A stretch of DNA of 32,880 nt from Candidatus Zixiibacteriota bacterium (GCA_040752595.1 JBFMGX010000019.1:1-32880), one strand, 5' to 3'. Shown: positions 5,410-14,758, counted from the first letter of the stretch. A program made the numbers and translations. The notes: a model not told the origin generated them from the sequence alone.

Positions 5410-7599
5410 TCAGGATCTCCTGGCGGACCACCAGCGACGCGGCGGTTCGCGATCCGCGGCGATGACGTCCCGGACGGGCACGATCAGCGGGCATTCGGTC
5501 TCCTGGGACAACTCGTGGGTCTTCTTCCAGATGCTCTCGATGGCCCGCGTGGCGTTGCGGTACATGTGCTCCTCGCCGATGCGATCGTAGAGGCCGGTTC
5601 GTCGCATGACATTCAGCACGAAGTCGTTGAGCCCGCTGAATGAGACGTCATATCCGGCGGAGCGCAACCGCTGTACCGTGACCGACAGCATCTGCTCGCC
5701 GGAGGCATCGAGCTCATTGATGCCATTGCCGACGATCAGCACATGCTTCAACTCCGGCATGTCCGCCACCTGCTCCAGAATCTGCTCTTCGAGGTAGTCG
5801 GCATTGGCGAAGACCAGCGACCCCTGGTAGCGGACGACGGCGATATGACGGCACTGGGCCAGTTGGAAGATTCTCCGGTTGCGGTAGGTCCCATCGGGAT
5901 GCAGCGCCAACAGGGCGATACGGGGTTTCATGTCGCGAATGAGATGGACCAAGAGTGTCAACCCCAGCCCGATCATGATGCCCCGGTCCAGATGGGGCGC
6001 GAACAGGAGTGTGGCGGCGAACGTGATGACGCCGATCACGCCATCGTATCGTTGCGCCTTCCATGCGTGCACGAAGGGGCGTGCCCGGATCAGGCTGAAG
6101 ACGGCCATCATAATGATGGCCGCCAGCGCCGGTTCGGGCAGGTAATAGAGCAACGGTGTCAGGAACAGCAGCGTCAGGACTACGACGCCGCTGGAGAAGA
6201 CATTGGAGAGTCCGGTGACGGCTCCGGCTTGCAGATTGACGGCCGAGCGTGAGAACGACCCGGACACCGCATAACTCTGTGCGGTCGAGCCGACGATGTT
6301 GGCCAATCCCTGGCCGATCAATTCCTGATTGGGGTCAAGTCGCTTCCCGGTCTTGATCGCCATCGCCTTACCGATCGAGATGGCCTCCATGAAACCCAGA
6401 ATGGAGATGATCATCGCCATCGGGAGCAGGTGCGGCACCGCGGCCCAGTCGATCCTGGGGACATGGATGCCCGGCAGGCCGGCGGGAATCTGGCCGACGA
6501 TGGCGCCGCCCCGCCGAAACGTCATCGCGGTCTCGTCGATGGGACCATGGCGGACTAAAAGCCGCCACACGCCAGCGTCGACGCCCGGGCCGATCGACGA
6601 GTCTCCCCTGAGATAGAACCGCATCCCTCCGGAAAAATCGCGAGCGGCCAGAAACAGATAGCCGCGTAAGTCCTGACGGCAGTCCTCGGCCAGTGCCTTC
6701 ATGTGGGACATGCCGACATGCAGCAGTGACTTTTCACCCTCCAGCGCCACCGCACCGGCCGACCCGACGCCTTCCGTCTCTTCCGCGCCCGAGATCTGCT
6801 GCCCCAGGTCGACGTTTGTCTGGGACTTGACGGCCAGGACCGCCGTGACGGCGTTGTACATCTGGATCTTCTTCGTCACCTCGACGGAACGGATGTCGGT
6901 CATGCTCGCCCGGTGGTCGTGGTGATACCCCGTCGCCCAGGCAATCACCGACGTGGCGACGGCGGCGAGCAGCACGGCCGGCAGCCGGGGGCTGATCCGC
7001 CGGAGCAGCATCATGACGGCGAATGCCAGCACCGCGAGAAAAACCGTCGGCCAATGCGTGTACGCCAGCGCCGCTTTGATGACCCGAATGACCGTCTGAT
7101 AGTGATGGGGAGCATCCTCCACGTACACGCCGAAGACCTTGGAGAGCTGGGAGGTGGCAATGATCAGCGCCGCCGCATTGGTGAATCCGCTGACGACAGG
7201 GTGAGACAGGAAATTGATCGCCATCCCAAGGCGCAACGCACCCAGTGCGAACTGGATGATGCCCACGAGGAGGGCGAGCATGATGGCGTACGTGATGAAG
7301 GTCTCACTGCCGACCGTGGCGAGAGGGGCCAGCGAGGCGGCCGTCATCAGGGACACGACGGCGACCGGGCCGGTCGCCAGTTGGGGGCTGGAGCCAAACA
7401 GGGCAGCCACCAGGGGCGGCAACAGAGCGGCGTAGAGCCCATAGTAGGCCGGGAGCCCGGCCAATTGGGCGTACGCCATCGACTGCGGGATGAGAACGAG
7501 AGCAACCGTGACACCCGCGATCAGGTCACTCCGCAGCGATGCGGAGGAGTACCCCTTGAACCAGCGGACGAAGGGGAAGGCGGTTTCGACGATCGGCAC
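5410..7599 (-). CDS. SulP-family anion transporter with STAS domain and extra soluble insert
   Basis: This 729-residue inner-membrane protein starts at GTG 7599 (GGGAG upstream). The N-terminal SulP signature (DLIAGVTVALVLIPQSMAYA, residues 25-44), many membrane spans, and a C-terminal STAS domain (about 560-685, with NGINELDASGEQML) identify the family. Its members carry sulfate, bicarbonate or other anions. It lies about 110 bp after qmoC in the same direction, so sulfate uptake for the APS reductase pathway is a fair guess. It is unusual in having about 140 residues (roughly 225-365) of soluble-looking sequence inside the transport domain; standard SulP proteins are about 550-600 residues. 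The substrate cannot be read from sequence. Confidence 0.93.
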   Translation of the reverse strand: MPIVETAFPFVRWFKGYSSASLRSDLIAGVTVALVLIPQSMAYAQLAGLPAYYGLYAALLPPLVAALFGSSPQLATGPVAVVSLMTAASLAPLATVGSETFITYAIMLALLVGIIQFALGALRLGMAINFLSHPVVSGFTNAAALIIATSQLSKVFGVYVEDAPHHYQTVIRVIKAALAYTHWPTVFLAVLAFAVMMLLRRISPRLPAVLLAAVATSVIAWATGYHHDHRASMTDIRSVEVTKKIQMYNAVTAVLAVKSQTNVDLGQQISGAEETEGVGSAGAVALEGEKSLLHVGMSHMKALAEDCRQDLRGYLFLAARDFSGGMRFYLRGDSSIGPGVDAGVWRLLVRHGPIDETAMTFRRGGAIVGQIPAGLPGIHVPRIDWAAVPHLLPMAMIISILGFMEAISIGKAMAIKTGKRLDPNQELIGQGLANIVGSTAQSYAVSGSFSRSAVNLQAGAVTGLSNVFSSGVVVLTLLFLTPLLYYLPEPALAAIIMMAVFSLIRARPFVHAWKAQRYDGVIGVITFAATLLFAPHLDRGIMIGLGLTLLVHLIRDMKPRIALLALHPDGTYRNRRIFQLAQCRHIAVVRYQGSLVFANADYLEEQILEQVADMPELKHVLIVGNGINELDASGEQMLSVTVQRLRSAGYDVSFSGLNDFVLNVMRRTGLYDRIGEEHMYRNATRAIESIWKKTHELSQETECPLIVPVRDVIAADREPPRRWWSARRS

Positions 7600-7708
7600 G
7601 AGGCCTGCTCCCTAACGCTATCGCTTGTCCCGGCTGCCGAGGTTCGGTCAGTTCTCCACGCTGCACCCGTCGGATGTCAAAGCGTCGGACGGGCACCCGC
7701 CCGGGACA

Positions 7709-8887
7709 TCACCTCCGCCGGTCGAGGTATCCAAGCCGCCTTGCCTGCGCCAGCGCCAGCAAGCGATAGATCATGTGGGCGAACTTGGAATACGGCATAT
7801 ACCAGAGGAGGAAGAAGACGCAAACCAGGTGCGCGAAATAGCTCCCATAGGCAATCGTCGCGGTGCCGGCCCAGCGTGCCACCCAGGCGGCCATTCCGGT
7901 CGCCCCGGCCAGGAAGATGACATACAGGAACAGGTAGTCGGTGTAGCCGTTGGCGCCGACTTCGTCTTTCTTGCCCCACCGCCGGATGATCAACAGAGCG
8001 CCCCCGAGCGCCAGCGCCACCCCGCTGAGGGCGCCGAGAATCTTGATCGGGTTGGGAAGATTCAGCGGTAACTCAAAGAGCGGGCGGAGCACTTGCAACC
8101 CGATCTGCTCGAGGTAGTGCGGCGCGAAGATCGACACGAAGATCGCACCGGTCGTCACCATGGCGCCGAGGAAACCATAGAAGAGCAACAGGTGTCCCCA
8201 GGTGCGCGGCCTGTTGGTGTCACACTCCCGGAATTTTCGATGGGACAGCACTTCCGGGATTGTCTTGAGCAGACTGCCCACGAAGGACAATTCGTACTTC
8301 TCCCCCGGCCGTTGCATCCCCTTCCAGAACCGTCGGAACCCCACGGCGGCGAATATGAAGATCATGATGTTGCCGATGACGAAGAGGGCGTCGACATACT
8401 GGTGCGGCAGGAACAGATTGAAGTCGATGACGGCGGCGGTGCCGAAGAGGTAGCGGCCGTCGACGGATTGCGGCGCGAGCCACACAACGCAGGCCAGCAG
8501 GATGACTACGGGGACAAAAACGAGTACCGGCAGCGCCCGCGGAGTGGCCAAGGCCCGTCCCATGAACGAGGGGAACGAGAAGTGCTTGTAGGCATAGGCC
8601 CGGATGGCGGCGAGGACATCACCGGGCCGTGCCCCACGGGGGCAGTAGGTCGTGCAATCGTTGCATTGGTGACACAACCACACGTTCGGGTCGCGCACCA
8701 GCCGCTCGGACTGGCCCCATCCGGCCAACGCCATCTCTTTCCGGGGGAAGGGCGCCGATGGGCTCGACAGATTGCAGACACTGGAGCAGGTGCCGCATTG
8801 GAAGCACTTCTTCAGCGTGTTCCCGCCGAGTCGCTTCACGTCACGGATCAACGCGGGGTCAGGGGTGAGTGGCCGGGTTTCCGCCAT
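7709..8887 (-). CDS. qmoC: Quinone-interacting membrane-bound oxidoreductase subunit C
   Basis: The product is a 392-residue fusion of an HdrC-like iron-sulfur domain and an HdrE-like membrane domain. Two [4Fe-4S] motifs are visible: CFQCGTCSSVC at residues 28-38 and CHQCNDCTTYCP at about 72-83. About six membrane spans follow, with histidines suited to haem b and quinone exchange. In sulfate reducers QmoC anchors QmoAB and exchanges electrons with menaquinone. ATG 8887 is preferred over the GTG six bases upstream because GGAG is then correctly placed. It is third in qmoABC, separated from qmoB by a 269-bp spacer holding a palindromic repeat. Confidence 0.93.
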   Translation of the reverse strand: MAETRPLTPDPALIRDVKRLGGNTLKKCFQCGTCSSVCNLSSPSAPFPRKEMALAGWGQSERLVRDPNVWLCHQCNDCTTYCPRGARPGDVLAAIRAYAYKHFSFPSFMGRALATPRALPVLVFVPVVILLACVVWLAPQSVDGRYLFGTAAVIDFNLFLPHQYVDALFVIGNIMIFIFAAVGFRRFWKGMQRPGEKYELSFVGSLLKTIPEVLSHRKFRECDTNRPRTWGHLLLFYGFLGAMVTTGAIFVSIFAPHYLEQIGLQVLRPLFELPLNLPNPIKILGALSGVALALGGALLIIRRWGKKDEVGANGYTDYLFLYVIFLAGATGMAAWVARWAGTATIAYGSYFAHLVCVFFLLWYMPYSKFAHMIYRLLALAQARRLGYLDRRR

Positions 8888-9020
8888 TTGCACTCCACAG
8901 CTTGGTGGTGATCCTCCAAGGGCCTCTAACGAAATGACGAACGGTCGTCTTCGGGAGGGCGATCCGCCGAACCGGTTCGCCTGACCTAAGAACCTCTATC
9001 ATAATGAATGAGTGAAGAAC

Positions 9021-9114
9021 ACCCTCACCCGATCCGGCCTCCGGCCGGATCGACCTCTCCCGGTGGGAGAGGTTGTCTTTCCCTCTCCCCCTCCGGGAGA
9101 GAGTTGGGGCGAGG
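9021..9114 (+). repeat. REP-like 'CTCACCC...GATCCG' palindromic repeat, copy 2
   Basis: The repeat reads CCCTCACCCGATCCG, a GGCCTCCGGCC-type hairpin, then CTCTCCCGGTGGGAGAG and a final CTCTCCCCCTCCGGGAGAG hairpin ending GGGGCGAGG. It occupies most of the spacer between qmoB and qmoC. No gene is seen in 8888-9156. Confidence 0.8.
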
Positions 9115-9156
9115 ATATCTACCATTTCCGTTCATTCCGTTGGGGGCCGCAAGCGT

Positions 9157-11430
9157 CTACATGCCCTTGTAGGGATTGGGCCCGATCGTTTCGATCTTCT
9201 CCAAGAACTCATCGAGAATCGCGGGTAGCTGGTCGCAGTCCGACATCGAGACCTCGTTGAGCTGCACGCGTTCCTCTTCCAGAACCAGTTGTTTCAGCTT
9301 CTCGCGGACGTTGCCGACCCGGTAGTCGGCCAGCTCGCTGCCGCGCACGAAGTGGCACTGGTAGTCATCGCCCTTCTTGCAGCCCAAGAGCAAGACGCCG
9401 TCGAATCCGCCCGCCAGTGCATCATTCACCCAGATCGTGTTCATCGATCCGAGACAGCGCAGGGGAACGAACCGGATCATCGCGTTGTATTGCAGCCGCT
9501 TGATCCCCGCCATGTCGAGCGCGGGGAGGGCGTCGTTCTCGCAGATGAAACAGAGAATGCGTGGTTTCTCCTCGAACTCGTCCGGCACGTGGATCGACTT
9601 GATCATCTCCGACATCATGTTGACGTTATAGTTCTTGAAGGAGATGATACGCTCCGGACAGGAACCCATGCAGATGCCGCAGCGGCGGCAGCGTAGCGGG
9701 TTCGGCAGCGGTGTGCCCTTGTTGTCCTCATCGAGCGTGCCGAACGGACACTCTTCGGTGCAACGTTTGCACTGCGTGCAGCGCTGCATCAGGAACTCGG
9801 GATAGGTCTGATCTCCCGCGCGCGGGTGGACCGCCTCGCCGCGGGCGATCGCTTCCACCACCTGGATCGCCTTGAGGGCGGCCCCATCGGCGTCATTTCC
9901 CGCCGCGTCCAAGTCCATCGGGGCGCGCACGGCACCGGCGGCGTAGATGCCGGTGCGACGTGTCTCGTAGGGGAAGCAGATGAAGTGGGAATCGGGGAAA
10001 CCGTATTTCAACGTCGGTAGATCGGTCCCCTGACGGTAGGTCAGGTTGAGGATTCGAGCACCCTTTTCGGCGGACTCGGCTTCCTTCTTGCCATCGGCGG
10101 TCACGCCCTCGGCTGGCGCCACCGTCCCCGTTTCTCCTTCCGGGGCCGCTGTGGAGGCCGTCTCCGCAGCCCCGGCATCGCTGTCGGGTTCCACCTTCGT
10201 GGCGGGAACCATCCCGGTGGCGAGCACCACCAGATCGGCCTGGATCCGGATGTTCTCACCGAGAAGGGTCTCGCCGACGTCGAGACTGACACTGCCGTCG
10301 GGCTCTTTCACGACGGCGGCGAGTTCCCCCTTCGTGAGGAAGACGCCATCGTCGTCCTGAGCCCAGGCATAGAACCGCTCATACTGGGCCGGGGACCTGA
10401 GGTCCTTGTACACGATGAAGACGTTGGTCCCGGGGAGACGGTTCCGGATGTATTTCGCCTGCTTGAGCGAGACCCGGCAGCAGACCGCCGAGCAATACGG
10501 GAGGTGATCGGGGTCGCGGGAACCGGCACACTGGATGAACGCGACGCTGGCCGGGCTCTTTCCGTCGGAAGGTCGTCTGATCTCCCCGGATGCCATCATC
10601 GCCTCAAAGTCGACGTTGGTAATGACGTCCGGCGAGACTCCGAATCCCCAGCGCGTGAGTTTCTCGCGATCATACGGTTTCCATCCCGCCGCCAGGATGA
10701 TGGCGCCGACCCGGAGGTGCGTCGATCGGCTACCATTGCGCAAATCCACTTCGAATTGCCCGGGCTGCCCGGATGTCTTTTCGACCACCGTCGACTTGTG
10801 CACGGTGATTTTCGGGTCGGACTCGACCGCGCGCACGAGCGCATCCCAGCCGGGATCCTCAAGGTCCTGATAGGGTGGCTTTTTCGGGAAGACCTTGACG
10901 AACTTCCGAGCCCACCCGCCCAACTCCGCCTCTTTTTCCACGAGAGTGACATTGTACCCGGCGGCGGCGGCGGATTTGGCTGCGGTCATCCCGGTGGTGC
11001 CGCCGCCGATCACCATGATGTCCTTGCTGGTCTCGGCAATGAACGGCTCCGGCGGCTGGCTGGTTCTGACCTTGGCCAATCCCATCCGGATGGCATCTTC
11101 GGCCAGCATCTGGGTGTCTTCATCCTGCGGGGGATGACACCATACGACCCGCTCCCGCAGGCAGACGCGGTCAACGAGAACATCGCGGCCGAAGTTGAAC
11201 TCCTCGGGGAAGACCCGCTCGGAACAGGCGGCGACGACGGCGCGATTCAACTGCCCCTCGGCCATCGCCGCGTGGATCATGTCCTGCCCCGCCGGGCTGC
11301 ACAGGGCGCCATGCGTCTGACAGACACCGACCTGCTTGTCGCCCTTGGCGATTTCGACCAGCTTGGCTAGGTCGATGGATTTGGCGATCTCGCATCCTTC
11401 ACAGATGAACGTGCCGATCTTGATCTCCAT
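9157..11430 (-). CDS. qmoB: Quinone-interacting membrane-bound oxidoreductase subunit B (HdrA-MvhD fusion)
   Basis: The product is a 757-residue cytoplasmic flavoprotein. The N-terminal domain has Cys pairs (FICEGCE at 9-14). An FAD-binding HdrA core begins at IGGGTTGMTAA (about 141-151) and includes the HdrA cluster motif CAGSR (301-305) with YCSAVCC (312-318). Two ferredoxin clusters follow (CTQCKRCTEECP about 551-562; CRRCGICMGSCP about 581-592). The C-terminal ~130 residues are MvhD-like (ILCFICENDA; GCKKGDDYQCHF). With QmoA it links QmoC to APS reductase. Residues about 415-458 are a low-complexity Ala/Glu/Gly/Thr insert. It starts 4 bp after the qmoA stop. Confidence 0.94.
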   Translation of the reverse strand: MEIKIGTFICEGCEIAKSIDLAKLVEIAKGDKQVGVCQTHGALCSPAGQDMIHAAMAEGQLNRAVVAACSERVFPEEFNFGRDVLVDRVCLRERVVWCHPPQDEDTQMLAEDAIRMGLAKVRTSQPPEPFIAETSKDIMVIGGGTTGMTAAKSAAAAGYNVTLVEKEAELGGWARKFVKVFPKKPPYQDLEDPGWDALVRAVESDPKITVHKSTVVEKTSGQPGQFEVDLRNGSRSTHLRVGAIILAAGWKPYDREKLTRWGFGVSPDVITNVDFEAMMASGEIRRPSDGKSPASVAFIQCAGSRDPDHLPYCSAVCCRVSLKQAKYIRNRLPGTNVFIVYKDLRSPAQYERFYAWAQDDDGVFLTKGELAAVVKEPDGSVSLDVGETLLGENIRIQADLVVLATGMVPATKVEPDSDAGAAETASTAAPEGETGTVAPAEGVTADGKKEAESAEKGARILNLTYRQGTDLPTLKYGFPDSHFICFPYETRRTGIYAAGAVRAPMDLDAAGNDADGAALKAIQVVEAIARGEAVHPRAGDQTYPEFLMQRCTQCKRCTEECPFGTLDEDNKGTPLPNPLRCRRCGICMGSCPERIISFKNYNVNMMSEMIKSIHVPDEFEEKPRILCFICENDALPALDMAGIKRLQYNAMIRFVPLRCLGSMNTIWVNDALAGGFDGVLLLGCKKGDDYQCHFVRGSELADYRVGNVREKLKQLVLEEERVQLNEVSMSDCDQLPAILDEFLEKIETIGPNPYKGM

Positions 11431-11434
11431 CGTC

Positions 11435-12730
11435 CTATCTCCCCGTGGCTGCGATCAACGCCGTCATGGCCGCGCCGGTGGCATCCCGGACCGAAGTGGC
11501 CACATCCTGCGGGCGGACCGCGACTCCGGCACCGATGAGGCCCGCATTCTGTCCCGACAGCAGGAAACCGTAGTCATCGAGCGCCGCGCTCACCGGTAGC
11601 GGGTCGACTTTGGTATTCGGCACCATGCCGGTCGCCAGGACCGCCATGTCGACTTCGGATGAGGTCAATTCCCCGGTCAGGGTGTTCTCCGCTTCCAGAA
11701 TCAGATTCCGACTCCCCGCAACTTCCGTGATCCGACCGACCTTGCCGCGATGGAAGAAGATCTTCCCGTCGGCCTTGACGTCGGTGTAGAAGTCCTCCAT
11801 CCGTCCGGGCGCGCGGACGTCGATGTAGAAGACGTGAATCTCCGCCTCGGGGTATTGCGCGCGGACGTATGTGGCCTGCTTCAGCGTGGCCAGACAGCAA
11901 ATCGAGGAGCAGTACGGGAGATGCTTGTCATCCCGCGACCCGGCACACTGGACGAAGCCGATCTTGCGAATCTCCCCCTTGTCCGAGAGCCGGACAATCC
12001 GTCCGGCGGTCGGGCCGGTCGGCGACGCCAGCCGCTCCATGATCACATTGGTGACGACGTTCGGGAAACGACCGAACCCGAGATTGTCGAGCTTCGACGC
12101 ATCGTAGGGACGCCACCCGGTCGCCCAGATGATCGCGGCGACATGGGCCGTGACGGTGCGGGGTGGCATGTCGAGTTCGATGGCATCATACGGGCAGGCC
12201 TCGACGCACTTTTTCATCCGCTCGTCGGCGGCATATCGGGGGTCGACGACGTAGCGGAAGGGGAAGGCCATCAGGTGGGGGAGATAGATCGCCTTGGTCT
12301 TGTCCAACCCGTAATTGAACGGGTTGTCGCGTTCGATTTCGCACACGTTCGCACACTCGCCGCAGGCCGTGCATCTGGAGTTGACGAACCGTGGATTCAT
12401 CCGGATCGGCACCGTCCACGCACCGGGCGCGCCCGTCACGCTTGTGACCTCGGCCAGGGTCAACACCCGCACATTGGGGTTGGCCCGGATGCGACGGAGA
12501 TTGATCTCCAGGCCGCACGTCGGCGGGCAGCGCTTGGGAAAGTACTGGTGCGAGGCGGCCACCCGGCCGCCGATGGTTGGTTCGCGCTCGACCAGGATGA
12601 CCTTCTTGCCGACCTCCGCCGCCTCGATGGCGGCCGTCATCCCGGCGATCCCGGCCCCGACCACCAGCAGATCGGCCGTGATCGGACCGCCGGAATCGTG
12701 ACCAGTTCCGACAGAGGTGCTCTCGCTCAT
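11435..12730 (-). CDS. qmoA: Quinone-interacting membrane-bound oxidoreductase subunit A (HdrA-like flavoprotein)
   Basis: The 431-residue protein has an FAD-binding GAGIAGMTAA motif at about residues 25-34. A ferredoxin-type cluster CTACGECANVC lies at about 120-130, and CVEACP at about 175-180. The HdrA-type cluster motif is CAGSR (about 262) with YCSSICC (about 273-279). It is the short HdrA paralogue of the Qmo complex. ATG 12730 is preferred (GGAG six bases upstream) over an in-frame GTG 12 bases earlier. It opens the qmoABC-sulP-ferritin-like cluster and overlaps nothing. A weak promoter-like TTGACT, reading on the minus strand at about 12807-12812, lies upstream but lacks a convincing -10. 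Confidence 0.94.
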   Translation of the reverse strand: MSESTSVGTGHDSGGPITADLLVVGAGIAGMTAAIEAAEVGKKVILVEREPTIGGRVAASHQYFPKRCPPTCGLEINLRRIRANPNVRVLTLAEVTSVTGAPGAWTVPIRMNPRFVNSRCTACGECANVCEIERDNPFNYGLDKTKAIYLPHLMAFPFRYVVDPRYAADERMKKCVEACPYDAIELDMPPRTVTAHVAAIIWATGWRPYDASKLDNLGFGRFPNVVTNVIMERLASPTGPTAGRIVRLSDKGEIRKIGFVQCAGSRDDKHLPYCSSICCLATLKQATYVRAQYPEAEIHVFYIDVRAPGRMEDFYTDVKADGKIFFHRGKVGRITEVAGSRNLILEAENTLTGELTSSEVDMAVLATGMVPNTKVDPLPVSAALDDYGFLLSGQNAGLIGAGVAVRPQDVATSVRDATGAAMTALIAATGR

Positions 12731-13221
12731 TTCAAACTCCACGTGTGTCAGGAATCACCGGCGGTCAGCGCCGGCCAACAGAAACATGCACAAACCACAA
12801 TTGATGGAATCGGCGCAAAAGTCAAAGATAATTGTGATCTTCTTCACGGACTGTGCGGGAATTTGCCACCAGATTCGGCTTCGTACTTTCTTCCTGAGCA
12901 GAGGCCGTGACGCGGCACTTCTTGGGGCGGTCGCATGAGTTCCGCGCGGCCCGTCACAACCGTTTATTGGTGAACGAATAACGGCCGTAGCAACGGGACG
13001 GTGTCGACATTCGCCGTGCCAGAGCATTCGTGAATTCCCAGAGAAGGCAAGGTTGCTTCGGGGGGAATTTCACAAAATCCTTGACAATTTCTGTGGGTTT
13101 CCCGTGGCCGTTCTCAAGGGAGAGTGGAGCGATCGCGGCGACGGGGCCGCTGAGGCGGACCTCCTCGCAACGACTGTCAGTCTGTCCAATACTCGGGCTT
13201 CCAATAGAAACAACGAAGAAC
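12731..13221. other. Non-coding spacer upstream of qmoA
   Basis: No supported gene is seen. The open frames here have no recognisable protein and no good ribosome site. The stretch next to qmoA holds a small GC hairpin (CCGGCG/CGCCGG, about 12756-12772) and should contain the qmo promoter. It leads into a repeat-rich region. Confidence 0.5.
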
Positions 13222-13365
13222 GCCCTCACCCCTTCGACTTCCTTCGACTCCGCTCAGGGCAAGTCGCTCAGGGCAGGCCGATCCACCTACGGCGGATCGA
13301 CCTCTCCCGGAGGGAGAGGTTAGTCTTCCCCCCTCTCCCTTTCAGGGAGAGGGCTGGGGTGAGGG
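13222..13365 (+). repeat. REP-like palindromic repeat, copy 3, with internal insertion
   Basis: This is the longest copy. CCCTCACC is followed by an inserted stretch containing two GCTCAGGGCA(A/G) units. Then come the CGATCC/GGATCG hairpin, CTCTCCCGGAGGGAGAG, and a closing CCCTCTCCCTTTCAGGGAGAGGG hairpin (described here in its two arms) ending GGGGTGAGGG. From 13366 to 13591 I see only short hairpins (for example CTCCC/GGGAG at about 13457-13471) and no gene. Confidence 0.75.
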
Positions 13366-13591
13366 TATCGTCCGTCTCCAGCCATTCCATCATACACTCT
13401 CAGAGTGTGTTTGCGAGGAGGTGGTTCGCGGCAGTGAACCGCCGACGAGGCAATCTCCCGGTGTGGGAGGGCTCTTTCAACAGGCCGCAGAGACACTGCG
13501 AACACGCTTGATCCCGCGCGTCGGGCGTTGGTACACTGGTTCGGACGCAGACACGATGGCCCGTCCTGCCTGAACCGAGATCAGTCCCGCG

Positions 13592-14758
13592 ATGGTGAGC
13601 GGCAAAGTCAACCCACAAGAGCGCACGCAGAGGAATCGCCGCGTTCGTGTCGCGTGGTGGATTCTCCTTCTGGTCTATCCCCTTATCAACCTACTGTTCA
13701 TCGCCAAGTACGTCCCGCGGTATGGTATCTCGCCGTTTTGGGCCTGCGTGGCCTACGGTGCCCTGGCAGCGGCATTGTTCCTGGTGGCCGACAGCGGTGT
13801 CGTCGACCGGATGCTGCGGGGCCGCGCGACGTATGTGGCCGCTGTGGTCGTGGCATCGGTCGTTCTGCTTCTGATCATGCTGCGCGTTGATCCGGAAGGG
13901 ACACGGAGCGGCCGTTACAGCGCCGCCAACGAGTGGCTGCGACGCCTGCTGCATGCCGATTTTCCGTATCGGCCGCCACACCTGCATTCCGGATTCCCGG
14001 GGCTCTTTGCTATCATGCTCCCCTTCCATCTGCTGGGCAATGTCGGGCTTCTCCAGATCATCAGCTTCATCATCCTGGCGCTGATTCTCCGCCACCATGC
14101 GCCGGCGCAGGCCGCATCAGGTCTGCTCTTGGTGTTAACGGCGCCGGCATTTCTGTATGAGATCATGGTGCGCAGCGATCTGTTCAGCAATGTTGTGCTG
14201 GTGATCGGTGCCGTATGCCTGATCGAAGAGCTCGCGCCGGGCGCGAGTGTCACACAGCGCCTGCTTCTGGGCGTGCTGGGAGGGCTTGTCCTGTCCACGC
14301 GCGCCGTCGCCTTCGTCATTTGGATTACCTACCTGGTGTTCGTCTTCCGTCGCCAGCGTCGAATCGCCGTTGAGCTGTTGGCTGCGTCGCTGTTGACATT
14401 CACGGCGACGTTGCTGCCCTTCTGGTTCTGGGACCCCGGCGCCTTTGCGCGCTTCGGGCCTTTGACCTCCGAGCGTCTGCTGGCGCAACTGCCCGTCTTT
14501 CTGGGAGTCGTCCTGCTCCTCGTTGCCGTTTTCCTGAGTCTGCGGGCGCAGTCGCTGGCCAGCATGTTCTTGATCTCCGGCACGGTGCTCTTCGTTGCGG
14601 CCGCGGTGTCGTTTCTTTCGATCGTGGCCTCGACCGGGCTCGCCGAGGCGCTCTGGGGGGATCGGTTCGACATCACATACTTCTGCTTTGCGTTGCCGCT
14701 GCTTGTTGCCGGGTACAAGCTGTTGCCTGCGGGCGGGCCGCGTGCCGTGCGACGGTGA
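13592..14758 (+). CDS. Polytopic membrane protein, GT-C glycosyltransferase-like, unknown substrate
   Basis: The 388-residue product has about 9-11 hydrophobic helices. A loop after the third helix is rich in His, Pro and Tyr (residues about 122-134: FPYRPPHLHSGFP). The pattern of many helices with a conserved-looking loop rich in aromatic residues and histidine resembles GT-C (mannosyl- or arabinosyl-transferase-like) proteins, but no catalytic Asp motif could be fixed. Its TGA stop overlaps a possible GTG start of the PAP2 gene, so the two may be coupled. The exact family was not recognised. Confidence 0.75.
   Translation: MVSGKVNPQERTQRNRRVRVAWWILLLVYPLINLLFIAKYVPRYGISPFWACVAYGALAAALFLVADSGVVDRMLRGRATYVAAVVVASVVLLLIMLRVDPEGTRSGRYSAANEWLRRLLHADFPYRPPHLHSGFPGLFAIMLPFHLLGNVGLLQIISFIILALILRHHAPAQAASGLLLVLTAPAFLYEIMVRSDLFSNVVLVIGAVCLIEELAPGASVTQRLLLGVLGGLVLSTRAVAFVIWITYLVFVFRRQRRIAVELLAASLLTFTATLLPFWFWDPGAFARFGPLTSERLLAQLPVFLGVVLLLVAVFLSLRAQSLASMFLISGTVLFVAAAVSFLSIVASTGLAEALWGDRFDITYFCFALPLLVAGYKLLPAGGPRAVRR

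Noticed and set aside
6913-7920. 335-residue plus-strand open frame over the sulP and qmoC ends
   Set aside because: It is low in hydrophobic residues, rich in Arg, Asp and Gly, and antisense to two well-supported genes.
12807-12835. Promoter TTGACT with a -10 upstream of qmoA
   Set aside because: The hexamer at 17-base spacing is AATTGT, which matches the -10 consensus at only three positions, so no promoter feature was entered.
11750-12910. 386-residue plus-strand open frame antisense to qmoA
   Set aside because: It is a GC-driven shadow. QmoA on the other strand has intact FAD and cluster motifs.
13053-13511. Possible small gene upstream of the first GT-C-like gene
   Set aside because: The frame runs through the REP-like repeat copy 3, and the translation is repeat-derived.
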